This document shows, piece by piece, positions 25,184 to 35,728 of a stretch of DNA of 64,000 bases. This stretch comes from DASVHS01 sp038244815 (GTDB taxonomy: Bacteria > Acidobacteriota > Thermoanaerobaculia > Gp7-AA8). Position 1 is the stretch's first letter. Each line of letters starts with the position of its first letter. The notes beneath the pieces were generated by a model that saw only the letters and a list, made by a program, of their open reading frames with translations, did not search any database and was not told where the DNA came from. The translations under genes and the position numbers were made by a program. Location: contig JBBRTB010000003.1 of the NCBI GenBank assembly GCA_038244815.1, positions 62,001 through 126,000 on the forward strand. Reading direction: 5' to 3'.

Positions 25184-27520
25184 CTACGCCCGCACGCGGG
25201 CCTCGATGTACTCGCAAATGCGCCGGTACTGGCTCTCCCCGTCGAGACCGGCCTCGGCCACAACTGCCGCTCCCGATCCCGAACCGGGGTAGTGGCCGTG
25301 CATGTACGGATGCATGGTCATGGAGCGCCCGACGTCGGAGCGGATCCAGCGGTACATCGTCGGTAAGGTGAAGCCGGTGATTCCCATGGCCTCGTGCTGC
25401 GTCGACTCGGGCAGGATGGCGTTGCGATCACGCAATGGAAGCCGGTCGAAGAGCTCCGCGCTGGCGATGTAGTACGCCTCGACGTCGAGCCGTGCCGCTT
25501 CCAGTCGCGGCAGAGCATCGGTGACAAAGGCATATGCGACCGCCGATTCCTGGAGGATGACGGTGGCGTCAGCGGGCCCGCGTGACTTGCGCAGGCGATA
25601 GACACCGTTCGCCGCTTCGTATGCGGGGGCCAGGCCGCGCGCGGCCCGGTCGATCACGACTTCAGCAGGACGCGTGACGAAAGGCGCGATGACGGAGGGT
25701 TGCGCCGAAAGTGCGGCGGCCAGGAGATACCAGATTTCATTCGGATCCCACGGCGTCAGGGTAATCATCGCGCCGGGCGGGAAGTTTTCCTGAAGCAACT
25801 GCAAGGGCTGCGGATCGGCGTGCGTCGGCCCGTCCTCTCCGGTCTTGAGGCCGGCATGACCGCAGACCAGGATCATCGGGCGCGCGGGACCGCCGTCACG
25901 CTCGTGCCGGCCCTGATTGCCGATGGCATGCAGACGCGAGGCGATGTGACCGAGCGGCGCGATGAACGCCGCGTACGATGCGCCGGCTCCGATGTGGTGT
26001 CCGAACGATGAGATGCCGGACAGCACGCCGCTGATGGCGTCCTCACAGATGCCGCCGACGGACAACGCCCGTGAGTCGGGGTTCTTGGCGACGTGGTGGA
26101 AGCCAGGCGCGAACTCCTTCGCCGCTTCGCCGATGCTCGTCGAGCCCAGGAGATCGGCGGCGGCGATGAAGAACGCTCCGCCACTGTAGCGGTTCAGATA
26201 TCCGATCGACTTGCCGAGCTGGGCGCGCAAGGTCGTTTCGGTTCCCGGCTTCAGGGCGAGCTCGGGCGGAAGCGTGGCCGCGCTGGCCAGGGCGTAGACA
26301 TCGCCGACCTGGGGGGCGGACGGGCGGGGCCGGCGGTTCGCGGAGTCGAGGCGCTCCTTCGAGCGAACGATCCGCTCTCCGAGTACACGCGTCATCGTCG
26401 TTTCGCTCTCCACCCAGTCGCGCAAAGCATGGAGCGCATCGAGCCAGCAGCGCTCGACGAGCGCGCTGTTGCGTCCGTTCGCACACAGCGAATCTCCCTC
26501 GCAATGCGGCAGCGAGTCGACGAGAGTCTTCGGCAACGGCAGAGCGTCGAAGAATGACGGATGACAGAGTTTGTGTCCCGCGCCGTGCGAGGCCCGTCCT
26601 TCGATCCCGTACTTCCAGCCTTTCGTCGTGCGATAGACGATGGCCGTGGGCTGTCCGTTGTCGATCGCCAGCGCGCGCCGCTGCGCCGCCGCAATGCGCG
26701 AGAAATCCGTCCCGTCCGGCACGAAGATCACGTTCCAGTCGTGCAGATAGAAGAACTCCATCGGATCCCACTGCACGTAGTCGCCGGGCCTGCCGCCCTC
26801 GCGCGTCACGGCGTCGGAATCGATCGAGGATTGATTCCAGTCGACGTGCACGACGGCGTTGCGGAGCGACGCGGTGCCGGCGAACGCCAGCGCTTCGGCG
26901 GCCCGGCCAGGAGTGAGGCCGGCCTCGCCTTCGATGATGTGCATGCGCGGCGCGGCGCTGCCGAACCAGTCGCACATCCCCAGCGCGAAGCCGAGCGACG
27001 ATGCCATGCCCACGCCCGATGCTCCCGTCGACAGGGGCACGAACGGCGTGGCCGGCGTCGGATGTCCGTCGAGAGCACGCGATCCCAGGAGCCGGAAGCG
27101 AGGGGTGTCGTTCGCGGGATTACGCCGGAAGCCGAGGAGGTCCACCAGCGAGAGCTGGTCGTGCGCGGAAGGCAGCAGTTGCGGCGCGGCGAAGCGCACG
27201 ATCTCGTTGCGCAGCGCCCACATCGCGTACAGGCCGAGCGCCTTGTGCCCGGCAGCGTACGAGATCACGTCGGCGTCCTCGCGGTCCGGCCGGCTGAAGT
27301 CGTAGTCCATGGCATCGAACAGCAGCATCGACACGAAGCGGCCCGAGGAAATGGACCCTCCCGGGTGTCCGGAGAGCGGCGCGTAGTTGTAGAGCATCGC
27401 GCAGAGTGCGCGATACGCGGCGTCGAGCTGCTCGAACGCGAACGACTCATCGACCGAGAGCGACGCGGGAGTGACCTCACCGATCCACTCCGCGCGACGC
27501 GGGCCGAATGATGCGCTCAT
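25184..27520 (-). CDS. Transketolase-like thiamine-diphosphate enzyme
   Basis: 778 residues spanning the three transketolase domains. The N-terminal domain has PLSGHPGGSISSGRF (compare SGHPG) and GASGVGMASSLGFALG. The ThDP site, normally GDG...N, reads EGEAGLTPGRAAEALAFAG then VVHVDWNQSS, so GDG has become GEA while the Asp/Asn pair remains. The middle domain shows GPTHADPQPLQLL. The size and domain order fit transketolase or related dehydrogenases rather than phosphoketolase. It is the last gene of a four-gene operon with an aminotransferase, a ThDP lyase and an acyl-CoA ligase; the substrate is unknown. Confidence 0.8.
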   Translation of the reverse strand: MSASFGPRRAEWIGEVTPASLSVDESFAFEQLDAAYRALCAMLYNYAPLSGHPGGSISSGRFVSMLLFDAMDYDFSRPDREDADVISYAAGHKALGLYAMWALRNEIVRFAAPQLLPSAHDQLSLVDLLGFRRNPANDTPRFRLLGSRALDGHPTPATPFVPLSTGASGVGMASSLGFALGMCDWFGSAAPRMHIIEGEAGLTPGRAAEALAFAGTASLRNAVVHVDWNQSSIDSDAVTREGGRPGDYVQWDPMEFFYLHDWNVIFVPDGTDFSRIAAAQRRALAIDNGQPTAIVYRTTKGWKYGIEGRASHGAGHKLCHPSFFDALPLPKTLVDSLPHCEGDSLCANGRNSALVERCWLDALHALRDWVESETTMTRVLGERIVRSKERLDSANRRPRPSAPQVGDVYALASAATLPPELALKPGTETTLRAQLGKSIGYLNRYSGGAFFIAAADLLGSTSIGEAAKEFAPGFHHVAKNPDSRALSVGGICEDAISGVLSGISSFGHHIGAGASYAAFIAPLGHIASRLHAIGNQGRHERDGGPARPMILVCGHAGLKTGEDGPTHADPQPLQLLQENFPPGAMITLTPWDPNEIWYLLAAALSAQPSVIAPFVTRPAEVVIDRAARGLAPAYEAANGVYRLRKSRGPADATVILQESAVAYAFVTDALPRLEAARLDVEAYYIASAELFDRLPLRDRNAILPESTQHEAMGITGFTLPTMYRWIRSDVGRSMTMHPYMHGHYPGSGSGAAVVAEAGLDGESQYRRICEYIEARVRA

Positions 27521-28836
27521 ATGTGCCTCCCTTCCTCAACGAACCGGCGGAAGCCATCGCGGTCTGCCGCCGCGGCGGTGATGCGCCGCAGCGCTTCCTC
27601 CAGGTCGGGCAGCCCCGTGGCAATGGAGATGCGCAGATAGTGCTTGCCTTCGCTGCCGATGACACCGAACGAGCGCCGATCGAGCGTCGCCACTCCGTAG
27701 CGGTACAGCAGGAACAGATGGAACAGCGTCGACGGCGACGTGCGCCGGCGATGCTCAGGCGGCAACGCCGCGTACGCATCCAGCACGCCGAGCGCGCTGC
27801 AAACGCCGGAGATGTTCGGGAACACATAGAACGCGCCGCCCGGACGTGTGCAGGTGATGCCTTCGATCTGATTGAGACCGCTGACAACCACGTCGCGGCG
27901 CTCGGTGAACGCGGCAACCATGCGTGCGATGGCCGGCGCGCTTTCCGGTGATTCCAGTGCCACCCGCGCCCCATGCTGGTTGTACGCCGGCAGGCACGAG
28001 AAGTAATTGATGTTGAGGTTGCGGAACACCGCCGCCTCCTCGGTGGTCGGAAAGATCGCCCACCCCACCCTTCCCCCCGTCCAGGCGTAAGACTTCGAGA
28101 CGCCCGATACGATGATCGTCCTCTCTTCCATCCCCCGAACCGAAGCGATCGAATGATGTTGCGCTCCATCGAAGAGGATGTCCTCGTAGACTTCGTCCGA
28201 GTAGATGCGCATCTCCGGCGGCGCCTCTTTTCGCACGACCTCCGCGAGCTCGTCGAGTTGCGCGCGTGTGGCCACGCCGCCGGTCGGATTCGACGGGAAG
28301 TTCAGGTAGAGCAGTCTGGTCCGAGGAGAAAACAACCCTTCGAAGTCCCGGGCCCGGCACATGAACCCGTTCTCCTCGGTCAGATGAAGCGGAACAGGCA
28401 CCGCGCCGACGAACCGGGTGAACGACTCGTAAATCGGAAAACCAGGACTCGGGTAGATGACTTCGTCGCCGGGGTTGCAGTACACCTGCTGTGAGAATCC
28501 GATCGGCGGTTTCGCTCCGGGAAAGATGACGACGCGATCCGGCCTGATCCTGATCCCCCGGCGCGCGCCTACATGCTTCGCCACCGCCACGCGCAACGGC
28601 TCGATTCCCTGCGGATCGACGTAGTGCGTCTGATCGAGGTCGATCTGCCGCTTCACTTCCTCCGCGATGTGCGGCGGGAGAGGGAAATCCGGCTCACCGA
28701 TGTTGCACTTGATGACGCGCACGCCGGTCTGCTCGACTTCACGGATGCGCGGGCCGACTCTGAACGCATTTTCAGTTCCGAGAGCACTCACGCGATCCGC
28801 AAATGCCGGCGCGACATGCGCCTCCTGAAGCGGCAT
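27517..28836 (-). CDS. Class I/II PLP-dependent aminotransferase
   Basis: 439 residues from the ATG at 28836 (GGAGG upstream). Fold type I motifs: INIGEPDF-like CNIGEPDFPLPPHI near 43, the PxNPTGG loop FPSNPTGGVA, the PLP-aspartate region YSDEVYEDI and the Schiff-base lysine in SGVSKSYAWTGGRVGW. The C-terminal arginine region is HYLRISIATGL. Most similar in style to aspartate/aromatic aminotransferases. Its stop overlaps the transketolase-like start (ATGA). Confidence 0.88.
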   Translation of the reverse strand: MPLQEAHVAPAFADRVSALGTENAFRVGPRIREVEQTGVRVIKCNIGEPDFPLPPHIAEEVKRQIDLDQTHYVDPQGIEPLRVAVAKHVGARRGIRIRPDRVVIFPGAKPPIGFSQQVYCNPGDEVIYPSPGFPIYESFTRFVGAVPVPLHLTEENGFMCRARDFEGLFSPRTRLLYLNFPSNPTGGVATRAQLDELAEVVRKEAPPEMRIYSDEVYEDILFDGAQHHSIASVRGMEERTIIVSGVSKSYAWTGGRVGWAIFPTTEEAAVFRNLNINYFSCLPAYNQHGARVALESPESAPAIARMVAAFTERRDVVVSGLNQIEGITCTRPGGAFYVFPNISGVCSALGVLDAYAALPPEHRRRTSPSTLFHLFLLYRYGVATLDRRSFGVIGSEGKHYLRISIATGLPDLEEALRRITAAAADRDGFRRFVEEGRHI

Positions 28837-28942
28837 TGGGACACCTCCAGCGATGGAGTCATTGTTCTGCCGGCCCGCAGGCAATGCGATGCCAGAGCGC
28901 ACAAGGCGATGTGATGGATGCCACGACGGCGGCCGCACTCAC

Positions 28943-30630
28943 TCACATCGAAATCGATCCCTTTCGAAAAGCCGTGCGTCCCACCCATGCATTCACGAGC
29001 ACCGGCCGTCCTTCGGCGGCGATCCGCTTCGCTTCCCGCAGCGTCGAATCGACCGCGCCGGCATCCTGCAGCAACAACCCTCTCCCACCCAGCCCCTCGG
29101 CCGCGAGGTGATAATCGCTGCGCGCCAGCATGCAGCCGGTGTCGTCGCCGAGCATCTCCACCTGCTCGCGATAGATCTGCGACCAGCAGCCGTCGTTCGC
29201 CACGATCGCGATCACGGGGATGCCGTGGCGGACGAAGGAGTCGAACTCGGCGAGCGAGAATCCGAGCGCGCCGTCACCGTAGAGCAGCCACAACTCCTCG
29301 CCGGGCCTGGCCACGCCCGCGCCGAGTGCGAACCCTCCGCCCACACCAAGCGTGCCGTAGGGCCCGGGATCGAGCCACGACAGTGGGGCGCGCGGACGGA
29401 CGATGTAGGAAGCGGTGGAAACGAAGTCACCGCCGTCGGCGATGATGATGCTCCGCGGGGCCATGGCCTCCTCGATGGCGCGGCACAGCGAAACGGGATT
29501 GATGAACTCGGATCTCTCTTCCGCGGAGGCGCGAATCTCGCGCTCCCGCTCCTGGTCTGCACGATGGAGCGTATCGATCCAGTCGGACCAGTTCGCAGCG
29601 CCGGCTTCCGCCAGTGCCATGAGAAACGCCGCGGGATCTCCGAGCAAGGCGACGTCAGGCCGCCGGTTCTTTCTGAGATCGTGCCGACTTCGATTCGCCG
29701 ATACGAGCACGGCCTGGCCAGCGATGTCGCGCCCGTAGTTGAGCCGGAAGTCGGCAGGCACACCGGCAAGGATCACGAGATCGGCCTGGCGCAGCGCTTC
29801 CTTGCGGCGGTGGCGGACCTGCACCGCGCTCGATGATCCCAGGATGCCCCGCGCCATTCCGGAGAGGTACACGGGAGCACCGATCTTCTCGAGCGCTGCG
29901 GCCACTCGCGTGGCGCTGTCAGCCGATGCGATCTGGCTGCCGGCAACGATGACAGGACGCCGCGCCTTGCGAAGCCGCGCCGCGGCATCGCGGACGTTCA
30001 TCCCCGTTGCCGCCGGCTCTTTCAACGCCCGTGGCGCCCGTGCCTGGCCATCAAATTGCCGGTTGAGATAGCGGGCCATGTACCAGCGCATCAGCGGACC
30101 GGCCTTGCCGGACTTCTCGAACCACCCACGCACGACGCTCTCGTCGTAGAGAAGATCGACGGGCAGCTCCAGAAACACAGGACCCGGCACGCCGGCTCTT
30201 GCACGCCTGAACGCGAGCGTGAGAAGCCGCGGAATGTCGCGCACGCGCTGCACCGATGTGCACCACTTCGTGAGCGGACGCATGAGCGCGAGTTGGTCGA
30301 TGTCCTGAAGCGCACCGCGTCCCTTCAGAATGCCGGCGGTCGCGCCGCCGAGGAGCACGAGCGGCGACTGGGCCAGGCGTGCGTTCGTGATTGCCGTGAC
30401 CGTGTTCGTCACTCCCGGTCCCGCTGTCACCGCGGCCACGCCCGGGACGCCGGTCAACCGCGACACCGCGTCGGCACCGAATACGGCCGACGCTTCATTG
30501 CGTGTATCGACGATGCGAATGCCACGGGCGTGACAGGCAGTGAGGATGGGCGAGATGTGTCCGCCACAGAGCGTGAAGAGAAAGCGGACCCCATGGCGCT
30601 CCAGCGTTTCCGCGACGAGCCGGCCGCCGT

Positions 30631-30634
<4 letters not shown>
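28943..30634 (-). CDS. ThDP-dependent 2-hydroxyacyl-CoA lyase-like enzyme (ILVBL/HACL2 type)
   Basis: 563 residues of the acetolactate-synthase superfamily. The N terminus, FLFTLCGGHISPILTACHA, then the cofactor-activating glutamate in RNEASAVFGADAVSRL and AAVTAGPGVTNTVTAITNA, resembles ILVBL/HACL2 proteins more than true acetolactate synthases. The ThDP motif is GDGALGFSLAEFDSF followed by ANDGCW. ILVBL-type enzymes cleave 2-hydroxyacyl-CoAs in alpha-oxidation. Its start overlaps the stop of an acyl-CoA ligase, the enzyme that would make the CoA thioester, which supports this reading; acetolactate synthesis is the alternative. Confidence 0.78.
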
Positions 30635-32340
<1,706 letters not shown>

Positions 32341-32420
32341 GGGCCTTCCCCATTCTCTTAACACATCGGAGTCCCGGGGATGCCGGCGATCACAGAGCGC
32401 TGTGACCGGGACGGCTCATG

Positions 32421-32472
32421 GAACCGCCGCGCGGACGCACCACTCCAGACGTATTGCTTTAAAGGAGGAATA
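32421..32472 (-). repeat. 52-bp dispersed element, copy 2, upstream of the acyl-CoA ligase gene
   Basis: Same 52-bp unit as 24869-24920 with three substitutions (positions 6, 23 and 50 of the unit). It lies between the divergent acyl-CoA ligase (80 nt away) and transporter-HEAT gene (68 nt away). Relative to the minus-strand neighbour its orientation matches copy 1. Confidence 0.75.
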
Positions 32473-32540
32473 CCACGTCAGTGAGCGCGGCGATCCCCCG
32501 CGCGGATCGTGGGAGTTAGAATGCCACGTCCCCGGCCGCA

Positions 32541-35297
32541 ATGACCACTGCTCGTCTCGATCGCCCCGCGGGTATCCGGCCGGCCAATCGAGCCGGCGGC
32601 GCCGTGCATGGGCTGCTGCCCTGGATCGACCCTCACGAAATGCGCCGGGTCATCCTGGCGTCGCTCTGTTTCGTCTGCGTGGCCTCGGGGGCGCTCATCG
32701 CACGAGCGGGGGGTGATGCGCTTTTCCTTTCTCATTTCGGCAGCGGCCCGCTCCCGTGGATGTACATCGCCGGCGCCTTCGCCACCGGCATCGGAACCTA
32801 CGGCTGCATCTGGGCGTCGCGGCGTCTGAAGACCGGGAATGTGGCGATTCTCGTCGGCGGGATTCTTTTCCTGGGCAACCTCACCCTCTTCACACTGTTC
32901 GGCGTCCTCCCCTCCTTCTCGCGCGCGGGCGCCTACCTGCTCGCTGACGTGTCCGTGCGCATCCCGGTGTTTCTGTTCTGGGCGCTGGCGTCGGAGATTT
33001 TCGATGCGCAGCAGAGCCGGCGGCTCTTCGGCCTCATCGGCTCGGCCGGGACGGCGGCCTGTCTGCCGGCCGGACTCCTCGTCGGTCCGCTGGCACGCGT
33101 GGCTGGAGCGGAGTCGCTCGTGCTGGTCAGCGCCACCCTGATGGGGGGATTCATCGTTTTCGCCGCGGCGCTCATCCGCGACCAGCGAGCGCCGGCCAAG
33201 AGTCCGAGGGGGCTTGCCACGGGAGGAGCGGCGAGCGCGCGGAGTGTGAATGCCACGCCGCAACTGCTGACGATCGCGGCGCTGGCGGTGATGACGTCGC
33301 TCGTGGAGACGGTGGTCGACTTTCAATTCAAGACCACGGTGGCCAACGCGGACAGCGCCGATCTGGTTCACATCTTCGGGACGCTCTATGCGGTCTGCAG
33401 TGTGATCTCGCTGCTGCTCCAGCTCGTCGTCGTTCACCGTCTCCTGGCCGTGGCTGGAACGCTGGCCTCGCTGAGCGTGCTCCCGGCGGTGCTGCTCCTG
33501 GCGCAGGCCGGCATTCTCCGATTCGGCTCCTCGGCCTGGGTCTTTGCCACCAAGGGACTCGACATCACGCTGTCGACAACGATCAATGGAACGGCGCGCC
33601 AGCTTCTCTATCGGGGCATCCGCAGAGAGTCGCGTCTGACCGCTCGCGCGCTTGCGGACGGTCTGTACCTCCCGCTGGCGATCGGCCTGGCCGGCGCCGG
33701 TCTCGGAATCATGTCGGAATCGATCTCGATCCAGCGGGCAGCCATTGCGGCCGTTGCGGGCTGCGTCATCTGGCTCGTCCTGGCCCGAGTGGCGCACAGC
33801 ACGTACGTGACGGGACTCATCAACTCGCTCAAGGCCCGACAGTTCGACTCCACGGAAGAGACGCTGATCTCACGCAGTGCGGTGCTCGTCGCCTGGCTGC
33901 GCGATGCCTTTCGTTCGACGTCGGACGAAGAGCTCATTTATCTGGCTACGCTGTTGCCGCAGCTCGGACGCCTGGTACAACCGGTGCCGCTGCAGTCGGC
34001 GCTGGAACGCGACAATCCCGGAGTGAAGGTGGCCATCCTTCAGTCGCTGCCGGCGTCGGGCATCGCGGAGGGACCGGCGCTGGCGCGCTCTCTGTCCCAC
34101 CACACGGATGCCGAGGTGCGGCGTGCGGCCATCCTCGCCGGGAGCGACTGGAGCTCATCGCTCGCGGAGCTCGAATGGCTCGAGCACGGGTTGTCGGACC
34201 GGGAGCCGCGCGTCCGCGCCGTGGCAGCCGCCAGTTTCGCGAATGCCGCCGATGAAGAAGCCCGGACCATCGGACGTGACCGCCTGAACAAGATGATCTC
34301 CTCGGACGATCCGGCGTTCCGCGCGGCCGCGGCTGAGGCGCTCGAGCACGTGATCGATTCCAGTGCCAGCGCCCTCGAATTCCGGATTCCCGCTCTGGAA
34401 AGCCTCATCCGCGATGACAGTGTGCCGGTAGCTCTCGCTGCGATCGAGACAATCCGTTCAGGGAGACTCTCGGCGCTCGCCGTTCCGGTCCTGTCGCTTC
34501 TGGCCAGACCGGTTCTGGCGGGCGCCGCCTCTGACGCTCTCGTCGCCATGGGGCCCGCGGTCATCGACGCCGTCCTGCCGATCACCGAGCACCCAAACGA
34601 CCCGCAGAGCGAAGCGATCCTCGCCAATGTTCCGCCAGTCATCGAGAGAATCGGCGATACGCGCGGACTGGCCGTCATCCGAAAGATGCTCACTCCCCGA
34701 CTTCCGGAACAGCGGACAGCCGTGTTCCGATGTTACGTGCAGTTGCTCGGTCAGGATGGCCCAGCCGGGGCGGCGGATGAGACGATCGATGCGTTCGTGG
34801 ACCAGGAATGCCGTGCCGCGCTGGCCCGGCTCGCCACCGTACGCGCTCTGGGCAGCGATCCGGCAGTGCAGATTGCCCGTGACGCTGTTTCGGAACTGGC
34901 CGCCAGCCATGTTCTCAACGCGTTCACGCTGCTGGCAAGACGCGTCGGCGACGTCGATATCATGGTCCTTCACCGGCAGATCACGAGTGGCACGAGCGAG
35001 GAGCGCTCCAACGCGCTCGAGCTCCTGGAGAACGTGCTCGCCAAGCCGTCCCGTGACTCCCTTCTCGCGGTTCTGGAGGCTCGAACGGAAACGGAGGAAG
35101 CCGATCCGGCGGCGCAGGTGATGGCGCTCCTCTCAGACCGCGACTCTGAATGGACGGTGGCCGGTGCGGCGTGGGCGGCAGCGCGGCTCGCGCTGGTTTC
35201 GTGCGGCGAGCAGCTCGAGGCATTGAAGGACCACGAGAGCCCTGTGGTCCGGGAGACCGCGGCCTTCGCGCTGGCCACTCTGGGAGCGGCGCAATGA
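32541..35297 (+). CDS. NTP/NDP-exchange-transporter-like membrane protein fused to HEAT repeats
   Basis: 918 residues. The first ~430 form about twelve helices with features of Tlc/MFS-type nucleotide carriers (FWALASEIFDAQQSRRLFGL, DGLYLPLAIGLAGAG). The C-terminal ~480 are HEAT-like repeats (DPAFRAAAAEALEHV, DHESPVVRETAAFALATLGA). Similar transporter-HEAT-cyclic-nucleotide architectures are known in environmental bacteria but their role is not established. A TAGAAT hexamer lies 18 nt before the ATG. It is coupled by ATGA to a cyclic-nucleotide-binding gene and then a secretin. Nucleotide transport is inferred from resemblance only. Confidence 0.72.
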   Translation: MTTARLDRPAGIRPANRAGGAVHGLLPWIDPHEMRRVILASLCFVCVASGALIARAGGDALFLSHFGSGPLPWMYIAGAFATGIGTYGCIWASRRLKTGNVAILVGGILFLGNLTLFTLFGVLPSFSRAGAYLLADVSVRIPVFLFWALASEIFDAQQSRRLFGLIGSAGTAACLPAGLLVGPLARVAGAESLVLVSATLMGGFIVFAAALIRDQRAPAKSPRGLATGGAASARSVNATPQLLTIAALAVMTSLVETVVDFQFKTTVANADSADLVHIFGTLYAVCSVISLLLQLVVVHRLLAVAGTLASLSVLPAVLLLAQAGILRFGSSAWVFATKGLDITLSTTINGTARQLLYRGIRRESRLTARALADGLYLPLAIGLAGAGLGIMSESISIQRAAIAAVAGCVIWLVLARVAHSTYVTGLINSLKARQFDSTEETLISRSAVLVAWLRDAFRSTSDEELIYLATLLPQLGRLVQPVPLQSALERDNPGVKVAILQSLPASGIAEGPALARSLSHHTDAEVRRAAILAGSDWSSSLAELEWLEHGLSDREPRVRAVAAASFANAADEEARTIGRDRLNKMISSDDPAFRAAAAEALEHVIDSSASALEFRIPALESLIRDDSVPVALAAIETIRSGRLSALAVPVLSLLARPVLAGAASDALVAMGPAVIDAVLPITEHPNDPQSEAILANVPPVIERIGDTRGLAVIRKMLTPRLPEQRTAVFRCYVQLLGQDGPAGAADETIDAFVDQECRAALARLATVRALGSDPAVQIARDAVSELAASHVLNAFTLLARRVGDVDIMVLHRQITSGTSEERSNALELLENVLAKPSRDSLLAVLEARTETEEADPAAQVMALLSDRDSEWTVAGAAWAAARLALVSCGEQLEALKDHESPVVRETAAFALATLGAAQ

Positions 35298-35728
35298 TCG
35301 CTGTGCAGAAAATCCTGCTGCTTCGCAAGGTGGACCTCTTCCAGGAGATGACGACGCGGCAGCTCGGACACGTCGCCACCGTCACGCAGGAGGAGACGAA
35401 GCCGGCGGGCTCGATCATTTTCAATGAAGGTGATGCCGGAGAGGCGCTGTACCTGATCGTCAGCGGGACGGTGGAGGTGTTTCGCGCCGGCAAGCCGCTC
35501 AAGGTTCTGCGTGAGGCCGACTACTTCGGTGAGCTGGCGGTTCTGACAGGAGAGGCACGCAATGCATCGGTGCGCGCGCTGACCGACTGCCTGCTGCTCC
35601 GGCTGGAGCAGTCCGACTTTCATCGGGTGCTTGCCGGAAACTTCGACGCCGTGCTGGCGGTGATCCGCAGCATCTGCAGGCGTCTGCAGCAAACCGGCAG
35701 TGGTGATGCGGGGAAAACCGGCTTATGA
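35294..35728 (+). CDS. Stand-alone cyclic nucleotide-binding domain protein
   Basis: 144 residues, essentially one CRP/PKA-type cNMP-binding fold: LFQEMTTRQLGHVA, then PAGSIIFNEGDAGEALYLIV, then the phosphate-binding cassette YFGELAVLTGEARNASVRAL, where the Glu and Arg that contact cyclic nucleotides are present. No DNA-binding domain follows. It overlaps both neighbours by ATGA, so it is made in step with the HEAT transporter and the secretin, and may gate one of them in response to cAMP or a related messenger (inference). Confidence 0.88.
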   Translation: MIAVQKILLLRKVDLFQEMTTRQLGHVATVTQEETKPAGSIIFNEGDAGEALYLIVSGTVEVFRAGKPLKVLREADYFGELAVLTGEARNASVRALTDCLLLRLEQSDFHRVLAGNFDAVLAVIRSICRRLQQTGSGDAGKTGL

